Assembly (NCBI RefSeq): GCF_900110275.1
Contig: NZ_FODC01000009.1
Coordinates: 124,001 to 188,000, forward strand
Length of the DNA stretch: 64,000 nucleotides
DNA from: Duganella sp. CF517
GTDB lineage: Bacteria > Pseudomonadota > Gammaproteobacteria > Burkholderiales > Burkholderiaceae_D
Direction of reading: 5' to 3'
Notes under the pieces: model-generated
Databases searched by the model: none
What the model was told of the DNA's origin: nothing
The model's input: the letters and a program-made list of their open reading frames with translations, nothing else
Part shown: in pieces, positions 1 through 9,329 of the stretch
Position numbering within the stretch: the first letter of the stretch is position 1
Layout of the letters: every line of letters begins with the position of its first letter
Made by a program: the position numbers and the translations under genes

Positions 1-2330
1 AAGCCGATGAAGTCCAGCTTGACCGCGCCGATGGTGCGGCACGCGTACGGCGCGCCGCTGGCCGCGTACACCCGCTCGGCATTGGCGGCGACGGCGATGT
101 CGGCGCCGTTCGAGGCGCCGCCGATCGACCAGCCGGAAGCGGTTTGGGCCGACGACAGCGAACCGCCGCCCACTTCCGAGTAGTCGATGGCGTAGCTGTC
201 GACGCTCGCCGGGCTGACGCCTTCGTTCTGCACGTACAACCGCTTGCCATCGGCCGACGCCGCCGCCGCGCCGCCGCCCAGCGGGCTGGCGCCGATCGCC
301 TTGCCGCTGCTCAGGTAGGCGGTGCCGTCGGCCGCCAGCACCACTTCGACCCCGTTCGGACGGATCACCTGCAGATGCGCGCCGGCGCCGACCGCGCTTG
401 CCAGCGCCCAGCTCGACGCCTTGCGCTGCGTGGCCAGGTCGACCACCACCATGGTGGCGTTGGCGGTGTCGTAGACGTACAGGCGGTCGCCGTTCGGGCC
501 GACCGCCATCTCGCCGAGCGCGGCGCCGACGCCGGTGATGACGGCGCTGCGCTGCGCCGTGTAGACGTTGTAGACGTCGATGCCGCTGCCGCCGTTGTGC
601 ACATAGGCGTACGGGCGGATCGGGTCGGCCACCAGGTTGCGGTAGTCGACGCTGGTCTTGACCGCCGCCGCCGGTGTCGCCGCGCCGTTCCACAGCGCCA
701 CGCGGATCGGCTCCGGCGGGGCCACGGTGGTGTCGGTCGACGCCAGCGTCACGGTGGCGACGTGCAGCGCGTCCTTGGCCAGCGCGGCCGGATCGGCGCG
801 CAGCGTGAGCGTATTGCCCGACTTGGCCACGCTCAGCCAGGATTGGTTCGAGCTGGCGCTCCACGGCGCGGCCAGGGCCATGTTGTCGGCGACGGTGAGC
901 GTGCGCGTCAGGCGCGACCAGTCCGGCGTGGCGACCAGCGCGACGGCGGTCGCCGAAGGAAGCAGGCGGTGCTTGTCCTTGTTGATCGTCAGCGTCAGCG
1001 GCTGGCGCACCGTGTCGCCGTTGACCTTGGCCTCGGCCGTCAGCAGCACGCTGGTGGAGCCGGTCGGCGCCGACGCCTGCACGGCGTTGAGCGTGACGAG
1101 GGCGCCGCTGTCGCCGGTTTTTCCGGCCAGGCTGCTCGCGCGCGCCCACGCCGGCATGCCGGCGATGGTCCACGGCCAGTTGTTGGCGCCGGTGTTCAGG
1201 CGCAGGTTCACCGGTTGGCCGGCGCTCCAGTCGCGCCCTTGCGGGCCGCCCAGCGTGACGGTGGCGGCCGACAGCGACAGCGTCGGCGCGGTCAGGTTGA
1301 GCGTGACGGAGACCTGGCGCGGATCGGCCGACGGCGACGTCAAACGCACGCTGCTGGTGTATGTGCCGCTGGCCAGCGCGCCCTTGGAGGCGTCCACCGA
1401 CAACGTGGCCACGCCCGGCGTGGTGCCGGCCGCCGGGGTGACGCCGAGCCAGGTATTGGCGGCGCTGGCGCTCCAGGCGCTGCCGGCGGGAAGGCCGTCG
1501 ATATTGAACGAGATCGCCTGCGGCGCGATCGGCGCGCCGTTGACGGCGTTGAACTCGACCCCCGACTGGGTGACCGAGAACGCGCTCGCCATGACGGTCA
1601 GCGCCACCGGCAGGGTGGCGCTCTGGCCGTCGGTGGTCGTGATGGTGACGGCGCCGGCATAGGTGCCCGGCGTCAGCGACGCCAGGTCGTAGCCGACGTT
1701 GACCACGCCGTTGCCGCTGCCGCTTGTGTTGCTCAGCTTGATCCACGGGGTGCTGCTGGCGGCGCTCCACTGGCGGCCCGCGCCTTGCACCGAGATTTGC
1801 ACCTCGGCCGCGGCGGGCGCGCCCAGGTTGACGATCTTGTCCAGCGATTGCCACGTGGTGGCGGCAAACGCCGGCAAGGCGGCCGCGCCGACCGTGATGG
1901 CGTACGGCAGTTGCATCGGCGAGCCGGGATAGTGGCTGGCGCAGCCGGCGTCGCGGCAGACGCTGACGTTGAAGTTACCCTTGTAGTCGCCGGCCGCGAG
2001 CGACGGCGAGGTGTGCAGCACGGCGGTGTAGGCGGTCGGCGACGTCGCGGTAAATTCCAGTTGCGGCAGCAACACGCCCTGGTTGTCCGTCACAAACGCG
2101 AAGACCGTCGGACTGGTGAAGTCCGCCGGGCGGTTGACGGTCGCGTTGACCGCGATGGTGCTCGATTCGCCCGCTTTCAGCGAGGCGGTCACGGTGGCCG
2201 GCGCGAAGCTCAGCGCGGCGCCGCCGGTCTGCTGGGGCGGCGTGCCGCCGCTGCCGCCGCCGCCGCCACCACCACCGCCGCACGCGGCCAAGCTCGCCGC
2301 GAGCGCCAAAACGCACAAAATATTTTTCAC
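1..2330 (-). CDS. Large Ig-like/beta-propeller lipoprotein, 3' end outside window
   Basis: About 776 residues are visible and the frame is still open at base 1, so the C-terminus is missing. The start is a GTG at 2330-2328 with AGGGG just upstream. The N-terminus is a lipoprotein signal with lipobox LAAC, followed by a run of eight Gly and a Pro/Gly linker, so the mature protein should be lipid-anchored. Residues from about 40 to 500 look like several repeated Ig-like/BACON-type modules of about 90 residues, with phrases such as 'WSASSNQSWLSVAKSGNTL' and 'TTPGVATLSVDAS'. The last visible part, with phrases such as 'GPNGDRLYVYDTANATMVVV', resembles YVTN-type beta-propeller blades. Role unknown; an envelope-surface adhesion or polymer-binding role is inferred. 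The opposite strand has a long Arg/Ala-rich frame that is only a GC-bias shadow. Confidence 0.85.
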   Translation of the reverse strand, partial: MKNILCVLALAASLAACGGGGGGGGGSGGTPPQQTGGAALSFAPATVTASLKAGESSTIAVNATVNRPADFTSPTVFAFVTDNQGVLLPQLEFTATSPTAYTAVLHTSPSLAAGDYKGNFNVSVCRDAGCASHYPGSPMQLPYAITVGAAALPAFAATTWQSLDKIVNLGAPAAAEVQISVQGAGRQWSAASSTPWIKLSNTSGSGNGVVNVGYDLASLTPGTYAGAVTITTTDGQSATLPVALTVMASAFSVTQSGVEFNAVNGAPIAPQAISFNIDGLPAGSAWSASAANTWLGVTPAAGTTPGVATLSVDASKGALASGTYTSSVRLTSPSADPRQVSVTLNLTAPTLSLSAATVTLGGPQGRDWSAGQPVNLRLNTGANNWPWTIAGMPAWARASSLAGKTGDSGALVTLNAVQASAPTGSTSVLLTAEAKVNGDTVRQPLTLTINKDKHRLLPSATAVALVATPDWSRLTRTLTVADNMALAAPWSASSNQSWLSVAKSGNTLTLRADPAALAKDALHVATVTLASTDTTVAPPEPIRVALWNGAATPAAAVKTSVDYRNLVADPIRPYAYVHNGGSGIDVYNVYTAQRSAVITGVGAALGEMAVGPNGDRLYVYDTANATMVVVDLATQRKASSWALASAVGAGAHLQVIRPNGVEVVLAADGTAYLSSGKAIGASPLGGGAAAASADGKRLYVQNEGVSPASVDSYAIDYSEVGGGSLSSAQTASGWSIGGASNGADIAVAANAERVYAASGAPYACRTIGAVKLDFIG

Positions 2331-2545
2331 GATAACCCCTAGTGGACCTCGCTCGATGGCGAGTTTATTTTATAAAATCAACAATTATCCCATGCCGTTG
2401 TTTTAATGTCTATCTAAGTTGCCGAGTGGCAGCGGCATGCCGGTCGCTCCGGCGTGACGGAGATGGGGCGCGCGCCCGGTTGCTATTGTTGTTCGTCCCG
2501 CCGGCGCTTATCATTGCCCCCCCATCCCCAACACGAGCCCCAAGC

Positions 2546-3046
2546 ATGAGCAACGATTACTCCGACGTAGACGAACAGCCCGACGACGACGCCCCGATCC
2601 AGGAGGCGCGCGTGTGGCAGGGCAATGGCTGGACCGCCCGTGTGATCAAGAACGACGACGACGAGGGCTGGGCCGTGGCGATGATCAAGGACGGCGAGCC
2701 GGAACCGGCGCTGGTCGGGCCCTGGACCATGGGCCGCGACAAGAAAAATCCCAAGCCGCTCGACGTCAACGCCTTCAACACGCTGGTCAAGACCGCCAAC
2801 GAGGTGATCCGCCGCCACGAGCAGCAATTGCACGCCCAGCTGCACAAGAACGTGTTCGTCAGCACCGACGACGGCCAGGTCAAGGTCGCGCTCGACATCG
2901 TGCCCGACGAGGACGACGCCTACGCCACCCTGACCGCGTTCGACCCCTACGGCGAGCAGATCGCCCAAGTGCGCGTGCCGCCGACTTTCAAGCTCAGCGT
3001 GACGAGCGCGTCCGCCTGGATCGAAAAAGGCTACAAAAAGCCCTGA
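2546..3046 (+). CDS. Conserved hypothetical acidic protein, 166 aa
   Basis: Starts at ATG 2546; the longer upstream frame begins inside non-coding sequence and has no better start. The protein opens with a very acidic stretch (residues 1-17), followed by a compact domain with 'ARVWQGNGWTARVIKNDDDEGWAVAM' split across two strands and the segment 'PWTMGRDKKNPKPLD'. There is no signal peptide or membrane segment, so it should be cytosolic. I do not recognise a named family. It stands alone, 109 bases before the GAF histidine kinase on the same strand. A shared promoter is possible but not evident. Confidence 0.8.
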   Translation: MSNDYSDVDEQPDDDAPIQEARVWQGNGWTARVIKNDDDEGWAVAMIKDGEPEPALVGPWTMGRDKKNPKPLDVNAFNTLVKTANEVIRRHEQQLHAQLHKNVFVSTDDGQVKVALDIVPDEDDAYATLTAFDPYGEQIAQVRVPPTFKLSVTSASAWIEKGYKKP

Positions 3047-3155
3047 ACGGACCGAAACGACGGCCGGAACGTTGCTTTCTGCGACAAGCGCTGGCCTGTT
3101 GGCGCATTGACCTGATAGTATTTCCTATGTGCATCAATCCCACTTAGGAAATTCG

Positions 3156-5099
3156 ATGGAAAGCCGTCTTACCCGTCTTGAAGCCGTTCAGACAATGTTG
3201 CTCGAAATCGGACAGAAATCGAGCACCTGCACCGATATCAGCGAGTTCTTGCAGTCGGTGCACGCGGCGCTGGGCCGCATCATGTACGCGGCCAACTTCT
3301 TCGTCGCGCTGAGCGACCACGAAGGCCCGGCCAACCAGGTGCGCTTCGTCTACTTCGTCGACGAGGTCGACGAGCCGCCCGATCCGGGCGAATTGTGCGA
3401 GCTGGTGGCCGGCGAGTCGCCGACGGCGGCGGTCATCACCAGCGGCAAGCCGATGGTCATGACGGCGGCCGAACACGTCTCCAAGCGCGAGGACAACGCC
3501 GGCTTCGGCATCGGCACCATCGCCGAGCACTGGATGGGCTGCCCGCTGCTGGACCAGAACAACCAGGTGCTGGGCGCGATCGTCATCCAGAGCTACGACA
3601 AGCAGCACACCTTCAGCCACGAGGACCAGGCGCTGTTCGCGCTGATCGCCAACCACGTCTCGAGCGCGCTGCGCGGGCTGCAAAGCATGGACCGGCTCGA
3701 ACGCGCGGTGCAGGAGCGCACCGCGCTGCTGGCGCACGAGGTGGCCGAGCGGCGCCGCGCCGAGACCATCCAGCGCGCGCTGTACGAGCTGGCCAACCTG
3801 TCGGCGACGACCACCGGCGGCAATGTGCTCAACACGCGGCTGCATGAAATCATCAGCGAGCTGGTGCCGGCGCAGAACTTCCTGATCGCGATCTACCACC
3901 CGGACACCGAGGAAGTGAGCATTCCGTACTTCGTCGACCAGAAGGACGACCAGGCGCCGGTCAAGCGCTTCGATTTCGGCATCGGCATGTCGTCGTATAT
4001 CTTGGGGCGCAAGCAGGCGGCGCTGCTCGACAAGGCCGGCTTGAACGCGCTGGTGGCCGCCGGCGAGATCGCCCAGCCGCTGGGCAATGTCGATATCGCC
4101 AGCTGGATGGGCGCGCCGATGCTGCTGGGCGACCAGGCCTATGGCGTGATCATCGTGCAGAGCTACGACGCGGCCGTCCTCTACAGCCAGGGCGACCTCG
4201 ACATCCTGGCCTTCATGGCCAGCCACGTCGCCGTGGCGATCGCGCGCATGCAGGCCGAGCGCGAGATCCGCCGCGCCAAGGACGCGCTCGAGGAACAGAA
4301 CGCGGCGCTGGAAAACGCGCTGACGTCGCTCAAGGACGCGCAGGGCGAGCTGGTGCGCCAGGAGAAGCTGGCCTCGCTGGGCCGCCTGGTGGCCGGCGTG
4401 GCGCACGAAATCAACACGCCGCTGGGCATTTGCGTGACGGCCACCAGCCATCTGGTGGAGGAGCTCAAGCTCACGCGCGAGGACATGGCCGCCGGCGTGC
4501 TCGACGAGGATGGCCTGAACCAGTTCTTCGACATCATCGACCAGTCGCTGCGCATCATGACCACCAACACGCAGCGCGCGGCGGCGCTGGTGCGCAGCTT
4601 CAAGCAGGTGGCGGTGGACCAGTCGTCCGACGATATCCGCAGTTTTAATCTGCGCAAGTATCTCGACGAGGTGCTGCTGTCGCTGCAGCCCAAGCTCAAG
4701 GGCAAGCCGATCGCCATCGAGATCGACTGCGAGGAGCGCATCGAGATGGCCAGCTTCCCCGGCGCGGTGTCGCAGATCGTCACCAACATGGTGATGAACT
4801 CGCTGGTGCATGGCTACGAGGAGGGGCAGTCGGGCAAGATCAAGATCACCGGCAAGCTCGATGGCGATGTCGTCGTCTTCGAGTACAGCGACGACGGCAT
4901 CGGCATGGACACGGGAACGCTGGCGCAGTTGTTCGACCCGTTCTTCACCACCAAGCGCGGCTCGGGCGGCAGCGGCCTGGGCGCGCACATCCTGTTCAAC
5001 CTGGTCACGGGCGCGCTGGGCGGCACCGTCAAGGTCGCCAGCGCGCCGGGCATGGGGCTGCACTACAAGCTGCGCTTCCCCAAGGTCAAGCGCAAGTAG
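3156..5099 (+). CDS. GAF-GAF sensor histidine kinase (soluble)
   Basis: A 647-residue cytosolic kinase with no membrane segments. Two GAF-like sensor domains lie at about residues 25-170 and 215-365; both contain the related phrases 'LGAIVIQSYD' and 'YGVIIVQSYD', so they look duplicated. A coiled coil (about 370-410) leads to the phosphoacceptor H417 in 'LVAGVAHEINTPLG'. The ATPase domain has the N box 'NMVMNSLVHG' near residue 543, then DDGIGMD, FDPFFTTKR and GSGLGAH. It should sense a small ligand or redox state and pass phosphate to a separate receiver. No receiver is fused to it; the HD-GYP regulator encoded convergently downstream is a possible partner. Start chosen at ATG 3156 because TAGGAAATTCG precedes it. 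Its last 37 bases overlap the convergent HTH gene. Confidence 0.93.
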   Translation: MESRLTRLEAVQTMLLEIGQKSSTCTDISEFLQSVHAALGRIMYAANFFVALSDHEGPANQVRFVYFVDEVDEPPDPGELCELVAGESPTAAVITSGKPMVMTAAEHVSKREDNAGFGIGTIAEHWMGCPLLDQNNQVLGAIVIQSYDKQHTFSHEDQALFALIANHVSSALRGLQSMDRLERAVQERTALLAHEVAERRRAETIQRALYELANLSATTTGGNVLNTRLHEIISELVPAQNFLIAIYHPDTEEVSIPYFVDQKDDQAPVKRFDFGIGMSSYILGRKQAALLDKAGLNALVAAGEIAQPLGNVDIASWMGAPMLLGDQAYGVIIVQSYDAAVLYSQGDLDILAFMASHVAVAIARMQAEREIRRAKDALEEQNAALENALTSLKDAQGELVRQEKLASLGRLVAGVAHEINTPLGICVTATSHLVEELKLTREDMAAGVLDEDGLNQFFDIIDQSLRIMTTNTQRAAALVRSFKQVAVDQSSDDIRSFNLRKYLDEVLLSLQPKLKGKPIAIEIDCEERIEMASFPGAVSQIVTNMVMNSLVHGYEEGQSGKIKITGKLDGDVVVFEYSDDGIGMDTGTLAQLFDPFFTTKRGSGGSGLGAHILFNLVTGALGGTVKVASAPGMGLHYKLRFPKVKRK

Positions 5100-5347
5100 C
5101 GGCGCGGCGCCGGCGCCGGCGCGTCGGCGGCCGCCAGCAGCGCGCGCAGCTCGGCCAGCGGCAGTCCGCCGATCTCGTGGATGCGCAACACCAGCTCGGC
5201 GCTGACGGCCGCCCGGCCGCGGCGCACCTTGCTCAGGCATGGCGCCGACACCTCCAGCACCCGCGCCAGGCTGGCGTCGTTGCGCAGCCCCATGCGGCGC
5301 AGCACCGTGTCGAGCAGCGGGTGCGGGCAGCGCGCGGCGGCGTTCAC
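5063..5347 (-). CDS. Small helix-turn-helix protein coupled to HD-GYP regulator
   Basis: A 94-residue protein starting at GTG 5347-5345, which overlaps the TGA of the HD-GYP gene (GTGA). This is a classic coupling arrangement and decides the start. Residues about 10-60, with 'NDASLARVLEVSAPCLSKVRRG' (split by the helix turn) and 'AVSAELVLRIHEIGG', look like a Cro/C1-type HTH: a helix, a turn, then a recognition helix, followed by a helical packing segment. The C-terminus is Ala/Pro/Arg-rich. It may be a DNA-binding output or an accessory regulator for the HD-GYP protein; this is inferred from coupling only. The 3' end overlaps the last 37 bases of the convergent GAF kinase gene. Confidence 0.7.
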   Translation of the reverse strand: MNAAARCPHPLLDTVLRRMGLRNDASLARVLEVSAPCLSKVRRGRAAVSAELVLRIHEIGGLPLAELRALLAAADAPAPAPRRYLRLTLGKRSL

Positions 5348-6402
5348 GCGGCCTCCAGCTGGTCGGGCAGGACGGTGGCGTAGCGCTGGTGGATCGCCGC
5401 CAGCGCGGCGGTGTCGCGGAACAGCGCGTCGAGGCAGTCGGGGTCGAAATGGCCGCCGGATTCGGCCTCCATGGCGGCGCGCGCCGCGCCGGCGTCCCAG
5501 GCTTCCTTGTAGGCCCGCCGCGACGTCAGCGCGTCGAACACGTCGGCCACCGCGACGATGCGCCCGTGCAAGGGAATGGCCGCGCCGGCCAGGCCGAGCG
5601 GATAGCCGCCGCCGTCCCAGCGCTCGTGGTGGCTGCGGGCGATGACGGCGCCGGCGCGCAGCAGCGGCGAGTCGCTGCCGGCCAGGATGTCGGCGCCGAT
5701 GCCGGCGTGCTCGCGCATCACGGCCCGTTCGCGCGCGTCGAGCGGGCCGGGCTTTTGCAGGATCGCGTCGGGCACGCCGAGCTTGCCGATGTCGTGCAGC
5801 GGCGCGGCGGTGCGGATCACCTCGCACTGCTCGGCGTCCAGGCCGAGGTTGCGCGCCACCAGTTCGGCGTAGGCCGCCATGCGCAGCAGGTGGGCGCCGG
5901 TTTCCGGACTGCGGAACTCGGCGGCGCGCGACAGGCGGAAAATCGCCTCGCGCTCGCGCGCGGCGATGACGGCGGTGGCCTTGCGCACCTCGTCGGCCAG
6001 ATGGGCGGCGTGGCCGGCCAGCTGCAATTGCGCGCGCCGCAGCGCCATCAGGTTGCCGACCCGGGCGTTGAGCTCGGCGAAGTTGACCGGCTTGGTCAGG
6101 AAATCGTTGGCGCCCAGGCGCAGCGCCTCGTGCCGCACCTTGCAATGGGTGTCGGCGGTGACCATCACCACCGGCGTCTGCTCCTTGCCGGGCAGCATGC
6201 GGAACTGGCGCAGAAATTCCAGGCCGTCCATGTCCGGCATCATGTAGTCGACCACCACCACGTCGGGGTCGTGGTCGGCGCACCACGCCAGCGCCTCGCG
6301 CGGGTGCGTCACGGCGTGCGGGGCGGTGTCGCCCAGCATTTCCAGCATGTGGCCGAACAGCGCCAGGTTGGCCTCGTTGTCGTCGATGATCAGGATGTTC
6401 AT
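5344..6402 (-). CDS. Response regulator with HD-GYP c-di-GMP phosphodiesterase domain
   Basis: 352 residues. The receiver domain (1-120) carries D7/D8, phosphoacceptor D52 ('VVVVDYMMPDMDG') and the conserved K near 104. A helical linker leads to an HD-GYP domain (about 150-350) with HD at 203-204 ('PLHDIGKLGVPD'), 'ARSHHERWDGGGYP' and 'GRIVAVADVFDAL'. The metal-binding residues expected of active c-di-GMP phosphodiesterases are present. Predicted output is a fall in c-di-GMP after phosphorylation by a kinase. It forms a two-gene unit with the small HTH gene and is divergent from the HTH-receiver gene at 6606. Confidence 0.95.
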   Translation of the reverse strand: MNILIIDDNEANLALFGHMLEMLGDTAPHAVTHPREALAWCADHDPDVVVVDYMMPDMDGLEFLRQFRMLPGKEQTPVVMVTADTHCKVRHEALRLGANDFLTKPVNFAELNARVGNLMALRRAQLQLAGHAAHLADEVRKATAVIAAREREAIFRLSRAAEFRSPETGAHLLRMAAYAELVARNLGLDAEQCEVIRTAAPLHDIGKLGVPDAILQKPGPLDARERAVMREHAGIGADILAGSDSPLLRAGAVIARSHHERWDGGGYPLGLAGAAIPLHGRIVAVADVFDALTSRRAYKEAWDAGAARAAMEAESGGHFDPDCLDALFRDTAALAAIHQRYATVLPDQLEAA

Positions 6403-6605
6403 ATGGTCTCCAGTGGCCGGCGCGGCCGGCGGTTCGTGTGGCCCGCGTTGAATTGAAATCGCGAATATCGCGTTTTTAGCGCCACACCACCCGGATCGCG
6501 GGCATAATGGCGGCGATCTGCGCCGGGTATGGGCTGATTATACGTATTTTTATTAAATTTGGTAAATATGTTTTATTCGATTTATTTGTTTATCGTGAGG
6601 GCGGC
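6403..6605. promoter_or_regulatory. Divergent promoter region, AT-rich core
   Basis: This 203-base gap separates the divergent HD-GYP and HTH-receiver genes. Bases 6535-6597 are strikingly AT-rich for this genome (phrases such as TTATACGTATTTTTATT), consistent with promoters in both directions. I could not assign exact -35/-10 pairs. Confidence 0.4.
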
Positions 6606-7229
6606 ATGACGAAAAGCGGCGACGCCACGGCGGACGAGGTGTGCACCACCCAGCGGGCGGCCGAGATCCTGGGTATTTCTGTATCTTCGGTGCAACAGCT
6701 GGTGGAGGCCGGCGTGATGGAGGCGTGGAAGACCAAGGGCGGCCACCGCCGCATCCCGCTGCAGGCGGTGCTGCGCTACAAGGCGGCGCCGCCGACGCCG
6801 GCGCCGGCCGCCGCGGCCGCGCGCGGCGGCGTGGCCACGGTGCTGGTGGTGGAGGACAACCCCATGCAGCGCGGGCTGTACGAGCGGCAGTTCGCCGCCT
6901 GGGGACTGCCGCTCAGTTTGATCTTCTGCGAGAACGGCTACCAGGCGCTGATGGAGATCGCCCGCCGCCAGCCCCACATCCTGCTGGCCGACATCGTCAT
7001 GGACGGCATCGACGGCTACGAGGTGGTCAAGACCATCCTGGCCGATCCGCAACTGGCGCGCATGCACATCGCCATGTTGTCGGGCTTGTCGCCGGAGGAC
7101 CTGGCGCGGCGCGGCGGGGTGCCGCCGGGCGTGGTGTTTTTCGCCAAGCCGGTCAACTACGACGAGCTGCGCGGCTACATGCGGGCGTGCTGCGCGCAAT
7201 TGGTGCGCAGCGAGGACGCATTGAATTAA
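6606..7229 (+). CDS. HTH (excisionase/MerR-like)-receiver protein, reversed domain order
   Basis: 207 residues. The N-terminal 60 residues form an excisionase/MerR-like winged-helix DNA-binding domain ('TTQRAAEILGISVSSVQQLV' then 'WKTKGGHRRIP'). An Ala/Pro linker is followed by a receiver domain (about 77-200) with 'VLVVEDN', phosphoacceptor D129 in 'LLADIVMDGIDG', and the conserved K in 'FFAKPVNYDEL'. Most response regulators have the receiver first, so this order is unusual. It probably binds DNA under phosphorylation control from the kinases encoded 82 bases downstream. Start ATG 6606 has GAGGGCGGC in front; an earlier in-frame start lies in the AT-rich promoter and is less likely. Confidence 0.9.
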   Translation: MTKSGDATADEVCTTQRAAEILGISVSSVQQLVEAGVMEAWKTKGGHRRIPLQAVLRYKAAPPTPAPAAAAARGGVATVLVVEDNPMQRGLYERQFAAWGLPLSLIFCENGYQALMEIARRQPHILLADIVMDGIDGYEVVKTILADPQLARMHIAMLSGLSPEDLARRGGVPPGVVFFAKPVNYDELRGYMRACCAQLVRSEDALN

Positions 7230-7311
7230 TTAAATTTGACAGATATCCGTGGCTGATGCAGCATGGACGTGGGCTGGAATTTTGCGGACCGGCAACACCA
7301 CGGGAGGGGCG

Positions 7312-8969
<1,658 letters not shown>

Positions 8970-8973
<4 letters not shown>

Positions 8974-9329
8974 GCGCGCGCTACGGCGGCATCGACCCGG
9001 ACGTGCTGTGGTGCGCGTGCGGCGCCGACCGCGACGCCTTCCAGGCCTTGTCGCGCATCTTCCTGGCCAGCGCGCCGCCGTTGCTCGAGCGGCTGCTGCG
9101 GGCGCTCGAGCAAGGCCGGGCGCACGAGGCGGGCGCCGCCAGCCACGCGCTCAAGGGCATGACGCAGCTGGTCGGCGCGGCCGCGCTGAGCGCGGCGCTG
9201 CAGCGCTGCGAGCGCGCCGCCGCCGACGGCGCGGCGCTGCCGGCGGCGGCGCCGTTGACGGCGCAGTTCGCGCTGGTGATGGACGAGGTGGCGCACAGCC
9301 TGGTCCATTACGCCGGGGCGGCGCCGTGA
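8970..9329 (+). CDS. Stand-alone HPt phosphotransfer protein
   Basis: 119 residues, all helical, with the HPt signature 'ASHALKGMTQLVGA'; H59 is the likely phosphate carrier. It sits between two kinase genes with 4-base overlaps on both sides (ATGA upstream, GTGA downstream), so all three should be made from one message. In a phosphorelay it would shuttle phosphate between the receiver of the hybrid kinase that follows and another receiver, for example the HTH-receiver protein at 6606. This relay is inferred from domain content and gene order. Confidence 0.88.

Noticed and set aside
144..2342. A 732-residue plus-strand frame opposite the lipoprotein gene
   Set aside because: Arg/Gly/Ala-rich with no domain; a GC-bias shadow of the minus-strand gene, which has a signal peptide and Ig-like repeats.
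3144..5240. A 698-residue minus-strand frame opposite the GAF kinase
   Set aside because: Composition is His/Arg/Ala-rich without motifs, while the plus strand has all kinase boxes.
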